Source of the DNA: an uncultured Oscillospiraceae bacterium
Lineage (GTDB): Bacteria > Bacillota > Clostridia > Oscillospirales > Acutalibacteraceae
Direction: 5' to 3'
Length of the DNA: 15,848 nt
Assembly: GCA_900544375.1 (NCBI GenBank)
Contig: UQUZ01000054.1
Span: 1-15,848, forward strand
The notes beneath the pieces were generated by a model. It was not told where the DNA came from. It searched no databases and saw only the letters and a list, made by a program, of their open reading frames with translations. Below, piece by piece: positions 7,801 through 14,812 of this stretch; position 1 is the stretch's first letter; every line of letters starts with the position of its first letter. The position numbers and the translations under genes are program-made.

Positions 7801-8469
7801 AAGGTTGCAGGCATTACAGAAAACTATACCTTCCACTATGTTTACATTTCCCAGGCGCTATATGAACAGGCCTTTGGGGAGGAAGCGCAGTTTAACTATG
7901 TCATGGCGCAGCTCAAGGATGATATCAAGAATGAGAAGCCGGTGGCAGATGGCCAGGAAAATAACCAAAAAGGTCAGCTTGCGACCGAGCTGATGAAGAT
8001 GCCGGAGATCAATGCCGTTGTTTATACTACGCAGACGATCGACACCTTCAATAACGTTATCAACGCATTGACCCTTGTGGTTGTGGTGTTTATCATCGCG
8101 GCGGCGGCGCTGGCGTTTGTGGTGCTTTATAACCTGTCGAACATCAATATTAACGAACGGGTGCGCGAGCTGGCCACAATTAAAGTGCTTGGCTTCTATG
8201 ACAAGGAGGTAGATGCCTACATCTACCGTGAGAATGTGTTCTTAACCGTGATTGGCATTGCACTCGGCTTGGTCATGGGAATCTTCCTGCATCGGTTTGT
8301 GGTGAGTGTTGCGGAGGTGGACGTGGTGATGTTCGGCCGCACGATCAGCTGGCTGAGCTATGTGCTTGGAGCGGCAATGACGGCGCTCTTCGCGGTGATC
8401 GTCAACTGGATCATGCATTTCCGCTTAAAGAAGATCAGCATGGTGGAATCGCTCAAGTCCGTTGAATAA
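4846..8469 (+). CDS. Giant FtsX-like ABC permease with extracytoplasmic coiled-coil insert
   Basis: A 1207-residue permease, partner of the ATPase upstream. I read eight membrane segments in two sets of four: near 22-41, 659-680, 708-735 and 750-776, then 828-848, 1072-1095, 1131-1152 and 1168-1192. Each set matches one FtsX/MacB-type permease unit, so the protein looks like two units fused in one chain, with NIFRNKRR-like sequence opening the second. The first extracytoplasmic loop (about 42-658) is far longer than the second (about 849-1071). It holds an Ala/Lys/Glu/Gln-rich coiled coil in two arms (about 286-425 and 490-635) around a less regular tip (about 426-490). The start at 4846 has GGAAAGG (4834-4840) 5 bases upstream; ATG at 4855 is an alternative. 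Substrate unknown. Lipid, peptide or antibiotic extrusion, or control of cell-wall hydrolases, are all possible. Confidence 0.9.
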   Translation: MVTMSKALLKDTFRSIWRTKARFISIILIVALGIGFFAGIKATAPDMKETANRYFLSNNLMDLRVLSTVGFEQADVDAIREIDGVHAVMPAYFADGLVKVNGESLIDMDGSAFSVRAHSLSMEMLADWQNGKNDAEYMNRPTLIEGEWPKDANECLVDRSELSTPDEFQIGSTITIESDREDLNSSMETTEFKIVGIVESPYYISFERGNSLVGSGKVGAFILVPDTAFKTDYYTDLYIKVNGTTKSDFDSYGDAYEKLVQPVVEQIEAIGQDRAPVRAEVLRPEMTATLEQARLDYAQAEVDTKQKIEDARKSLDEALEFAENGDQILAEKQQEFNDSLSAAQREFASGKAEHSAGLNTYYQRVNEYNLAVSKLAEAKQTVANSQREYDKNKEKLDAAEKQINSAKSQISNGENQIRLLKQMIATAETVAGDLGSSNNASYEELIKRAEEIFGPDSTVVKQLKELSNITAGGMVQEAAQALSKYLGDYKDDLAKEEEKLAKAKADLKKGEADYATNEKTLKAAKAKLDAANAEINAKQAQLDASKQQLDSAQSELQQAGFALDVGELTLSSKQSQALMEIEQAKQKLKEAKQAAVDGEETYQKAKAEAENELSRAKLRLSAGEQKLNDLSSAKWVVSDRDDIPGFTGYGQTADRTKAFAQVFPIFFFLIAALICLTTMTRMVEEERTQLGTLKALGYDNKAIVSKYIIYAILASLIGSVVGLAVGFVVLPLAISAAYGIMYTLPTVHLQFILSYALIGTAIAILSTVGATFLACYKELATCPAQLMRPRAPKAGKRVLLEKIPFIWKHLNFTSKVTVRNIFRNKRRFLMTAFGVAGCTALLLTGFGLNDSISAIINKQFNDGGIAMYDAQLVLKDPVLTDGSAEAPIITQLKENDGIQNAMLTYMKVLHGHSERSDEELEVNVLVPQNNAQLSDFVRLQNRQSGAQLTLPDDGVLITEKLASKTDTEVGDELIVTKSDGSEVRLKVAGITENYTFHYVYISQALYEQAFGEEAQFNYVMAQLKDDIKNEKPVADGQENNQKGQLATELMKMPEINAVVYTTQTIDTFNNVINALTLVVVVFIIAAAALAFVVLYNLSNININERVRELATIKVLGFYDKEVDAYIYRENVFLTVIGIALGLVMGIFLHRFVVSVAEVDVVMFGRTISWLSYVLGAAMTALFAVIVNWIMHFRLKKISMVESLKSVE

Positions 8470-8506
8470 CAGCTGTAGGTCAAAAGAATATTCACATTGG
8501 CGCTTG

Positions 8507-8548
8507 GCACGCCGCAAGGGGAGGTCTCCTCTTGCGGCGTGCTTTTTT
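8507..8548 (+). terminator. Intrinsic terminator after the permease gene
   Basis: A long GC-rich hairpin starts with GCACGCCGCAAG (8507-8518), closes with CTTGCGGCGTGC (8531-8542) and continues inward through GGGAG/CTCC-type pairs (one G-T) to a tiny loop. Six T residues (8543-8548) follow directly. This is a textbook Rho-independent terminator and separates the transporter operon from the marR operon. Confidence 0.93.
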
Positions 8549-8641
8549 GCTTTGCGGGTTTGTAAGTGGCAAGGAGCTGTGAAAGCATGTGAAAAAAGAG
8601 CGTTGTTCGATCAGGTTTAGCTGCCTTTTTTGATGTTTGAA

Positions 8642-8670
8642 TTGACTTTTCTTTTGATTCGTTTTATAAT
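8642..8670 (+). promoter_or_regulatory. Sigma-A promoter of the marR-exporter operon
   Basis: TTGACT (8642-8647) and a perfect TATAAT (8665-8670) are 17 bases apart, so initiation is expected near 8677. The -10 box lies inside an inverted repeat that continues into the leader, so a repressor bound there would block RNA polymerase. The stretch 8549-8641 upstream contains nothing else I can recognise. Confidence 0.75.
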
Positions 8671-8717
8671 AAACCAGCTAATAATTAACCGATTTATTAT
8701 AAAACGGTTGATTATTA
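8660..8717 (+). promoter_or_regulatory. Interleaved inverted repeats, probable MarR operator
   Basis: Two inverted repeats are interlocked in the order A-B-A'-B'. A is CGTTTTATAATAAACC (8660-8675), pairing with A' GATTTATTATAAAACG (8691-8706) at 15 of 16 positions, including 13 consecutive ones. B is TAATAATTAACCG (8679-8691), pairing with B' CGGTTGATTATTA (8705-8717) at 12 of 13. A contains the -10 box; B' ends two bases before the ribosome binding site of marR. MarR-type dimers typically bind AT-rich palindromes over their own promoters, so autorepression is the simplest reading. Confidence 0.6.
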
Positions 8718-8734
8718 AGAAAGGAGGTTGATTG

Positions 8735-9244
8735 ATGCATTCCTATCGGGAAATTGTGGGGAAGCTGATTCAACTCAACGCCCTCAAACGGATTAGCACC
8801 CACCGCGCGGCATCTGAAATCGGGTTGTATGACGGGCAGATGCCGCTGCTAGAAACGCTGGAGCGAGATGGTTGCCTCACGCAAAAAGCGCTTGCTGACC
8901 GGCTGCATGTATCGCCCGCCAGTGTGGCGGTATCGATCAAACGCATGCAGAAATGCGGTATTGTCGATAAAATGCCTTCGGAGGAGGATTTGCGCTATAA
9001 TCGGGTGATGCTCACAGACAAGGGACGGGATCTGACCAGGCGCACGAGGGCGCTGTTTGACCGGCTGGATGAGGAGCTCTTTGCCGGATTTACCCTGAAT
9101 GAGTGTGAGCAGCTCTATGGCTATCTTTGCCGCATGACGCAAAATCTTGCGAAAGAGGATTTGGAGGGCGCCGATATGATCACGCTCATGGCCAAGGAGC
9201 AGGAAGAGATGGAGCGACGTAGAAGGGAGGATCAGGGCTTATGA
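8735..9244 (+). CDS. MarR-family transcriptional regulator
   Basis: A 169-residue winged-helix regulator that probably controls its own operon, including the exporter genes that follow. The helix-turn-helix spans about 47-71 (LTQKALADRLHVSPASVAV and onward), followed by the wing (about 76-97) with the family pattern D-x-R-x-x-x-V-x-L-T-x-x-G (D85, R87, V91, L93, T94, G97). Helices at both ends would form the dimer interface; the C-terminus is unusually rich in Glu and Arg (154-166). I chose ATG at 8735 because AAAGGAGG (8720-8727) is 7 bases upstream; TTG at 8732 in the same frame would be only 4 bases away. The stop overlaps the start of the first exporter gene in an ATGA. Interleaved palindromes cover its promoter. 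Ligand unknown; no conserved redox cysteine pattern stands out. Confidence 0.92.
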   Translation: MHSYREIVGKLIQLNALKRISTHRAASEIGLYDGQMPLLETLERDGCLTQKALADRLHVSPASVAVSIKRMQKCGIVDKMPSEEDLRYNRVMLTDKGRDLTRRTRALFDRLDEELFAGFTLNECEQLYGYLCRMTQNLAKEDLEGADMITLMAKEQEEMERRRREDQGL

Positions 9245-10971
9245 TCAAACAATTCGCACCCTGTGTGAAGAAATATTGGTGGGCTGCGCTGCTCAGCCCT
9301 TTGACGGTTATCATTGAGGTTTTGCTAGAGGTGCGCATTCCGATGCTGATGTCCCAAATCGTGGATACCGGCATCACCAATCAGGATTTGCAATATATGG
9401 TAAACATGGGCGTTCAGATGGTTGCATTTGCGCTATGTTCTCTCGCGGCGGGTGCGCTTTCCGCATGGTTTGCTTCAATCGCCGGCATGGGGCTCGGCGC
9501 GGGGCTGCGGCAGGGCATGTTTGACCGTGTGCAGGATTTCGCGTTTTCCAATGTGGATCGTTTTTCCACCGCCTCCCTGGTCACCAGGCTTACCACCGAC
9601 GTCAACCGTGTGCAGATGACTTTCATGATGCTCATCCGCGTATGTGTGCGCGCGCCCGTGATGCTCGTGAGCGCAACGGTGCTCGCCTGGCAGCTCAACG
9701 GGGAGCTGGTCACGGTTTTCCTCATTGCAATCCCCGTGCTGGGCGGGATGTTGGCGCTGATTGCAACGAGAGCCTTTCCACGTTTTCAGGTAATGTTGGA
9801 AAAATTTGATGGTCTTAATGCCCGCGTGCAGGAAACGTTGATGGCGATTCGGGTGGTCAAGGCTTTTGTCCGTTCGAAATTTGAGAAGGAAAAATTTGAA
9901 GTTACCAATGATGATTTAAAGCGCGCCAGCATCATGGCGGAAAAAATCCTTGTTTGGAACGGTCCGCTAATGACGCTCGCCATGTATGCCTGTATCGTTG
10001 CCATCGTCTGGTTCGGCGGTAAGCTGATCGCTTTCGGCTCAATGGAAACGGGCCAGTTGATGAGCTTTATTAGCTACGTGACGCAGATCTTGATGTCCCT
10101 GATGATGATTACAAACACCTTTGTGATGATCGTAATGTCGAAGGCGTCTGCCAACCGTATTTGTGAGGTGCTTCAAGAGATGCCGGATATCAGTGATGCA
10201 CAGGCTGATCCAGCACTCGCCGTGCCAGATGGCTCAATTGAGATGCGGCATGTGTTCTTCCGTTATAATCAGGAGGCGGAGAAGCCCGTGCTTTCTGATA
10301 TCAGCCTTTCGATCCGCTCCGGAGAAACCATTGGCGTCATTGGCGGCACAGGCAGTGCAAAATCCACCCTTGTCCAGATGATCCCACGGCTGTATGAGGC
10401 GGAAGAGGGAGAGGTGCTCGTGGGCGGGCACAATGTGAAAGATTATACGCTGGATCACCTGCGCGGCGCAGTCGCCATGGTGCTGCAAAAAAATGTGCTC
10501 TTCTCCGGTACGATCCGGGAAAACCTGCTTTGGGGCAATCCGGAGGCAACGGATGAGGAGCTGATCGAGGCCTGCAAGGCGGCGCAAGCGCATGAATTTG
10601 TGATGGCATTCCCGGATGGATATGAAACCAATCTCGGTCAGGGCGGCGTGAACGTATCAGGCGGGCAAAAGCAGCGGCTGTGCATTGCGCGCGCCCTGCT
10701 GAAGAATCCGAAAATTCTGATTCTGGATGACAGCACCTCCGCAGTGGACACCGCAACGGACAGCAAAATCCGCGAAGCGCTGCGTGCGCATCGAAGCGAT
10801 ACGACAACGATCATCATTGCGCAGCGCGTAACCTCCGTCTGCGAAGCGGATCGGATCATCGTGCTGGACGATGGTAAAATCAACGATATTGGCACGCACA
10901 GCGAGCTGCTCGCCCGCAATCAGATTTATCAGGAGGTCTATTATTCTCAGCAGGAAGGGGTGGCGTCCTAA
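9241..10971 (+). CDS. Heterodimeric ABC exporter, subunit with the degenerate ATP site
   Basis: A 576-residue half-transporter with an N-terminal six-helix exporter domain (about 1-320) and a C-terminal nucleotide-binding domain. It pairs with the next gene's product, as in the BmrC/BmrD (YheI/YheH), LmrC/LmrD and TM287/288 exporters. Its own ATP site is degenerate. Walker A reads GGTGSAKS (368-375) with Ala373 in place of the usual Gly, Walker B reads LILDDS with Asp497 in place of the catalytic Glu, and the H-loop His is Gln528. Its signature VSGGQ (472-476) is good and would complete the active site formed with the partner. It starts at ATG 9241 with AAGGGAGG (9223-9230) upstream, overlapping the marR stop, and it shares one base with the next start. 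Expected role is drug or xenobiotic efflux under MarR control; the substrate is not evident. Confidence 0.93.
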   Translation: MIKQFAPCVKKYWWAALLSPLTVIIEVLLEVRIPMLMSQIVDTGITNQDLQYMVNMGVQMVAFALCSLAAGALSAWFASIAGMGLGAGLRQGMFDRVQDFAFSNVDRFSTASLVTRLTTDVNRVQMTFMMLIRVCVRAPVMLVSATVLAWQLNGELVTVFLIAIPVLGGMLALIATRAFPRFQVMLEKFDGLNARVQETLMAIRVVKAFVRSKFEKEKFEVTNDDLKRASIMAEKILVWNGPLMTLAMYACIVAIVWFGGKLIAFGSMETGQLMSFISYVTQILMSLMMITNTFVMIVMSKASANRICEVLQEMPDISDAQADPALAVPDGSIEMRHVFFRYNQEAEKPVLSDISLSIRSGETIGVIGGTGSAKSTLVQMIPRLYEAEEGEVLVGGHNVKDYTLDHLRGAVAMVLQKNVLFSGTIRENLLWGNPEATDEELIEACKAAQAHEFVMAFPDGYETNLGQGGVNVSGGQKQRLCIARALLKNPKILILDDSTSAVDTATDSKIREALRAHRSDTTTIIIAQRVTSVCEADRIIVLDDGKINDIGTHSELLARNQIYQEVYYSQQEGVAS

Positions 10972-12890
10972 TGGCGGTCAATACCAAAGCGGGCGGAGGG
11001 CCAGGCGGCCCGATGCGCCACGGATTTCAAAAGCCAAAAAATGCAAAGCATACCCTAGGAAGGGTGCTGCAATACTTAGGCCGGCAGAGATGGGTGCTGT
11101 TGTTTGTTTTTTTCTGCGTGATCATCAGTGCGGGCGCAAGTGTGGCGGGCACCTATTTTCTGAAGCCGTTAATCAACGAATATATTTTACCGCTCATTGG
11201 CACAAGCCCTTCGGCAGCCGATTTTCTTCCCTTAGCAAAGGCATTGATCGTGCTCGCCTGCATCTATCTCGCCGGCGTTGCCTGCACCTATTTGCAAATG
11301 CGGCTGATGATCAGCGTTGCGCAGACGACGCTGACGGATATCCGGCGCGATTTATTCAATCATATGCAAGACTTGCCAATTTCCTTTTTTGATTCGCATA
11401 CACACGGCGAGCTGATGAGCCGCTATACCAACGATGTGGATACGTTGCGCGAGGCGTTGAGCAACAGCGTTGTGCAGATGCTTTCTTCCGGGATCACGGT
11501 GGTGGGCACCTTTGTGATGATGCTGGTGTTGAGCCCAGTGCTTACGCTTCTGATCGTTGCAATGCTCGTGGTGATGCTTCTGGTTATTAAGGTTGTCGGC
11601 GGCAGGAGTTCCAGGAACTTTAAGCTCCAGCAAAAAGCGGTCGGCGAGGCCAATGGCTATATCGAAGAGCTGATCGAGGGCCAGCGGGAGGTGAAGGTTT
11701 TCTGCCATGAGGCGGCTTCCAAGGCGGGCTTTGCCGAGCGCAACGAAATTTTGCGTAAGGCTGCGACCAATGCGAATACCTATGCGAACGTATTGATGCC
11801 CATCATGGGGAATCTTTCCTATGTTAACTATGCTTTGACCGCTTGTGTGGGCGCGGTGATGGTGATCGGCGGCAAGCTTGATCTCGGAACAATCGCGGCG
11901 TTTTTGCAGTATACGCGCTCCTTTTCCCAGCCGATTACGCAGATTTCCCAGCTCTTCAACGCTGTACTTGCGGCGCTCGCCGGTGCGGAGCGGATTTTTG
12001 AAATCATCGATTTAAAGCCGGAGCAGGATGAGGGGTATGTGACGCTCGTTAATGCGAAGCGAAAGGAAGATGGAGCGTATATGGAGTGTGCAGAGCATAC
12101 CGGACTCTGGGCCTGGAAGCATCCGCACGAGGATGGCACTGTCACCTATGAACCGCTCACCGGCGATGTTCGTTTTTTTGATGTGACCTTTAGTTATGAT
12201 GGGCGAAAAACCATATTGAAGGACGTATCCCTTTACGCAAAGCCCGGGCAGAAGATTGCCTTTGTCGGCTCGACGGGCGCCGGAAAAACGACCATTACCA
12301 ACCTGATCAATCGTTTCTACGAGGTGCCGGATGGTAAAATCCGCTACGACGGCATCAATATCCGGAAGATCAAAAAGGATGATCTGCGCCGCTCTCTCGG
12401 CATGGTGTTGCAGGATACCCACTTGTTTACCGGCACGGTTTTTGAGAATATTCGTTATGGCAAGCTTGATGCAACGCGTGAGGAGGTCATCGCGGCGGCA
12501 AGGCTGGCGAATGCAGATTCCTTCATCACCCGGCTGCCGCAGGGCTATGACACCGTGCTCACCTCGGATGGCTCTAATCTTTCGCAGGGCCAGAGGCAGC
12601 TGCTTGCCATCGCCCGTGCGGCGGTTGCAGATCCGCCTGTGTTGATCCTCGACGAGGCCACTAGCTCTATTGATACCCGCACCGAGGCGCTCATTGAGAA
12701 GGGGATGGATCGCCTCATGGAGGGCCGAACGGTGTTTGTCATTGCGCACAGGCTTTCAACCGTGCGCAATGCGGATGCGATCATGGTGCTGGAAAACGGC
12801 GAAATCATCGAGCGAGGAAGTCATGATGAGCTGATTTCCCAGAAGGGGAAATATTATCAGCTTTATACCGGGCAGTTTGAGCTGGATTGA
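10971..12890 (+). CDS. Heterodimeric ABC exporter, subunit with the catalytic ATP site
   Basis: A 639-residue partner of the preceding half-transporter. A Gly/Pro-rich N-terminus precedes six membrane helices. The nucleotide-binding domain has canonical Walker A GSTGAGKT (433-440), Walker B with Glu562 in LILDEATSS and H-loop His593 in IAHRLST, but its signature is LSQGQ (537-541) instead of LSGGQ. This mirrors the neighbour: this subunit supplies the working Walker A/B and the other supplies the working signature, so one competent and one degenerate site form in the dimer. A 45-residue insert (about 350-395, with WAWKHPHEDG) lies between membrane and ATPase domains; BmrD/YheH-type subunits are also longer than their partners in this region. 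The start ATG overlaps the previous stop as TAATG, with GGAAGGGG about 10 bases upstream. A terminator follows directly. Confidence 0.93.
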   Translation: MAVNTKAGGGPGGPMRHGFQKPKNAKHTLGRVLQYLGRQRWVLLFVFFCVIISAGASVAGTYFLKPLINEYILPLIGTSPSAADFLPLAKALIVLACIYLAGVACTYLQMRLMISVAQTTLTDIRRDLFNHMQDLPISFFDSHTHGELMSRYTNDVDTLREALSNSVVQMLSSGITVVGTFVMMLVLSPVLTLLIVAMLVVMLLVIKVVGGRSSRNFKLQQKAVGEANGYIEELIEGQREVKVFCHEAASKAGFAERNEILRKAATNANTYANVLMPIMGNLSYVNYALTACVGAVMVIGGKLDLGTIAAFLQYTRSFSQPITQISQLFNAVLAALAGAERIFEIIDLKPEQDEGYVTLVNAKRKEDGAYMECAEHTGLWAWKHPHEDGTVTYEPLTGDVRFFDVTFSYDGRKTILKDVSLYAKPGQKIAFVGSTGAGKTTITNLINRFYEVPDGKIRYDGINIRKIKKDDLRRSLGMVLQDTHLFTGTVFENIRYGKLDATREEVIAAARLANADSFITRLPQGYDTVLTSDGSNLSQGQRQLLAIARAAVADPPVLILDEATSSIDTRTEALIEKGMDRLMEGRTVFVIAHRLSTVRNADAIMVLENGEIIERGSHDELISQKGKYYQLYTGQFELD

Positions 12891-12929
12891 AAAAACGTGC
12901 CAATGCGGAGAACCCGCATTGGCACGTTT
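12891..12929. terminator. Bidirectional terminator between convergent operons
   Basis: AAACGTGCCAATGCGG (12893-12908) and CCGCATTGGCACGTTT (12914-12929) form a perfect 16-bp stem with loop AGAAC. On the minus strand the stem runs into six T residues, an excellent terminator for the gene at 12955-14226. On the plus strand only TTTAATTTT follows, weaker but probably still effective for the exporter operon, whose stop codon ends at 12890. Confidence 0.88.
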
Positions 12930-12954
12930 AATTTTGTTATTTGAGGGAAGAGAT

Positions 12955-14226
12955 TTATTGGAATGCCTTTGCCCATTCAATGGCGCAAAGCTGGCAGGCC
13001 TTGTTTTCCTGCGTGCTTTTTCGGTTATGGAATACCGTATCATTCCCGATAAAATACAGCTCCGGCGTTTCAAGCCGGTATAAATTGGCTCCAGTAAACG
13101 CCTTTTGCTTGCCTGCTTCCAGATCGACATATACCACTCGCTGCTCATTTACTGCGCCGCTTTCCGGCTCGCCCGCCAAGACGATCCGTTTCCCATCCGG
13201 GCTGACTGCGGCTGCGGCAAGCGCCTTGATGCCAGGGGCATCAAAAGCCTGTTCCTTTTGTGTGGAAAGGTTGTATACTATGCCGTTTTTGCCGATGAGG
13301 ACATCGCCGCTGAGCAGATAATCCGTGCCGAATGCGCCCTCAAATTCTTTAAGTGTAGCTTCCTTCCCATCGCTGTAGCGCATAGCATTGAAGCCTTTCT
13401 CCGTTTTACGCAGGAATACAATGCTGTCTTTCGTTGAGCGGGCATAGTAAAAATCCGCGTTTGCAAAGCCGTGCGTCTGCGTATTGCCAGTGCGGAACAT
13501 GACATCACGCTGTTCTGAGGTTTCCGCATAGTAGCGGCCGGTGAAAAAAAGCAGGCGGCTGCCGGCATGGTCTACCAATGCATCTGTCAGCAGAGTGAAG
13601 TCGGAGCGGGAACCGCCGTTTTTTCCGATCGTACGGCTTTTTTGCAGCAAAAAGACCTTTGTTGTTCCGTTGGAGAGGTCGAGCGTGTAGGCTTCTTCAT
13701 AAATCTTTTCAGATCGATAAAAATCATCCTTTTTGGTATCGAGCAGCAAAAGCGCGTCTCCGGAGAATGGATCCGGCATTGTCTTCACTCGGAAGAATAC
13801 ATAATCGTAAATGGCGACTGGTGCATCCGAATTCGCCGTGGTAAACAGGCCGTAGCCATCCACCTTGCCGTCTCGCTTGAGGTAGGCGATCTTCGCAGGG
13901 ATGCTCTGGTTGCTGAGGGAAACGGTGGCGGTGACTGTGCCGCTCGCCTCAATCTTTGTGAACCCGCCGTTTTTGTATTCATAAAATTCAAAACTTCCGT
14001 TTGGATCAGCAGAGTAGAAAATACCGTCAAAATCCGTCGGCAACAGCGGATGATCTGCAAAGGCCTCAGTGGTGCTCAACGCTTGATAGGCTGTAGCAGT
14101 GTTGGGATCAGCCTTTGGCTGCTCTTCTCCCTTTTTTTTGCCAAGGCCAAAGCCGAAAACGGCGGCCGATAGCGCAATGGCGGCAGCGAGCAGAACGCAG
14201 GTGATAATCAGCGGTTTCTTTTTCAA
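12955..14226 (-). CDS. Membrane-anchored protein of unknown function, possible beta-propeller
   Basis: I do not recognise this protein. An N-terminal Lys-rich stretch and one hydrophobic segment (about residues 3-26, then GKKKG) anchor a roughly 390-residue extracytoplasmic domain. No lipobox is present. The outer domain is rich in short Tyr/Phe/Asp strands and contains propeller-like phrases such as AVSPDGKRIVLAG and GDVLIGKNGIVYNL, so a TolB- or WD40-like beta-propeller sensor or scaffold is a reasonable guess. Two cysteines sit near the C-terminus (CQLC). Start choice: the frame also has an ATG at 14233-14235, but GGGAGG abuts it with no spacing; TTG at 14224-14226 (423 residues) is 9 bases downstream of the same site and is preferred. 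It has its own promoter and is read as a single gene toward the bidirectional terminator. Confidence 0.8.
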   Translation of the reverse strand: MKKKPLIITCVLLAAAIALSAAVFGFGLGKKKGEEQPKADPNTATAYQALSTTEAFADHPLLPTDFDGIFYSADPNGSFEFYEYKNGGFTKIEASGTVTATVSLSNQSIPAKIAYLKRDGKVDGYGLFTTANSDAPVAIYDYVFFRVKTMPDPFSGDALLLLDTKKDDFYRSEKIYEEAYTLDLSNGTTKVFLLQKSRTIGKNGGSRSDFTLLTDALVDHAGSRLLFFTGRYYAETSEQRDVMFRTGNTQTHGFANADFYYARSTKDSIVFLRKTEKGFNAMRYSDGKEATLKEFEGAFGTDYLLSGDVLIGKNGIVYNLSTQKEQAFDAPGIKALAAAAVSPDGKRIVLAGEPESGAVNEQRVVYVDLEAGKQKAFTGANLYRLETPELYFIGNDTVFHNRKSTQENKACQLCAIEWAKAFQ

Positions 14227-14282
14227 AACGAACATCCTCCCGATAGCTAAAATCGTTCAGCATACAGCTTATAATATTCCTT

Positions 14283-14311
14283 ATTATAGAAGAAAAGAGA
14301 CGGATGGGCAA
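14283..14311 (-). promoter_or_regulatory. Promoter of the unknown membrane protein gene
   Basis: On the minus strand TTGCCC (14306-14311) and a perfect TATAAT (14283-14288) are separated by 17 bases. Initiation would fall near 14276, about 50 bases before the start codon. The next gene upstream on this strand ends at 14389, with a weak terminator between them. Confidence 0.65.
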
Positions 14312-14354
14312 GCTTTATTTGCTGGAAGGATCTCTGCGATCTGATAGAAATCAA

Positions 14355-14380
14355 CCGCCATGCCGGATAGGCAATGGCGG
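14355..14380 (-). terminator. Weak candidate terminator after the zinc-ribbon gene
   Basis: CCGCCATGCC (14355-14364) pairs with GGCAATGGCGG (14370-14380) with one bulged A. On the minus strand the stem is followed only by TTGATTT, a poor U-tract, so termination may be partial. Confidence 0.4.
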
Positions 14381-14388
14381 CTGGTGGC

Positions 14389-14637
14389 CTATTGAGCGTC
14401 CCAAACAGGGGACATGTAGCTGAATTTACCGCAGGCGGGGCATTGCAGCAAGCGATTGCCCGCCCGGGCGGGCGCGAGCGCCCGCGCCCATTTGCCGGGC
14501 ATTGTTACCGCGCCGCAGTTTGGGCAGATAAAATGCGCATTGCGCACAGGACGCATTCTTTTATATAAAACAATGAAAAGTGCGGCGGCGATAGTCAAAA
14601 TCAAAAGAATCAGAAAAGCACGGAGTAAGATCTGCAT
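14389..14637 (-). CDS. Small membrane-anchored zinc-ribbon protein
   Basis: An 82-residue protein with one N-terminal membrane helix (about 5-24), a basic stretch (YKRMRPVR), then a likely cytoplasmic zinc ribbon made of C-P-N-C (38-41) and C-P-A-C (66-69) joined by a Trp/Arg/Ala-rich linker. The pattern resembles small uncharacterised Firmicutes proteins with a hydrophobic helix followed by paired CPxC knuckles. The four cysteines should bind one zinc; the function is unknown. AGGAGGGGG (minus strand, 14642-14650) precedes the ATG by 4 bases, and a promoter with consensus TTGACA lies farther upstream. The linker codons form an extremely GC-rich palindrome. Too small and generic for a functional claim beyond zinc binding at the membrane. 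Confidence 0.82.
   Translation of the reverse strand: MQILLRAFLILLILTIAAALFIVLYKRMRPVRNAHFICPNCGAVTMPGKWARALAPARAGNRLLQCPACGKFSYMSPVWDAQ
14458..14473. repeat. Perfect GC-only palindrome inside the zinc-ribbon gene
   Basis: GCCCGCCCGGGCGGGC is a 16-bp perfect palindrome made only of G and C. A second hairpin overlaps it: GCGGGCGC (14468-14475) with GCGCCCGC (14478-14485). The region encodes the linker between the two zinc knuckles (around ALAPARAG). It is much richer in GC than its surroundings. Confidence 0.8.
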
Positions 14638-14689
14638 GGAACCCCCTCCTTATCACACGGGATGGCGGCAGTTAAAAGCTATTTTGTTC

Positions 14690-14719
14690 ATACTACCGCG
14701 CTGATACCGCCGGTGTCAA
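14690..14719 (-). promoter_or_regulatory. Promoter of the zinc-ribbon gene
   Basis: On the minus strand a perfect TTGACA (14714-14719) and TAGTAT (14690-14695, four of six matches) are 18 bases apart. Initiation would fall about 45 bases before the ATG at 14637. The rest of the gap between this gene and sleB holds no clear terminator, so sleB transcripts may read through. Confidence 0.55.
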
Positions 14720-14812
14720 GATAAGAAAGCGTTTTTGTTATGCAGTACAGTAAGCAACCAAGCAAATTGGATTGCTGCTCGGCCAGCGCAACCATTTTTC
14801 AGCCGGTTTTGT

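Noticed and set aside
12012..12749. 245-codon minus-strand frame over the second exporter subunit
   Set aside because: Antisense to a nucleotide-binding domain with intact motifs; the translation has low-complexity Arg/Ile composition.
13567..14172. 201-codon plus-strand frame opposite the unknown membrane protein
   Set aside because: I weighed it because the minus-strand gene is itself unknown. The minus-strand frame has a promoter, ribosome binding site, membrane anchor and terminator, while the plus frame has none of these.
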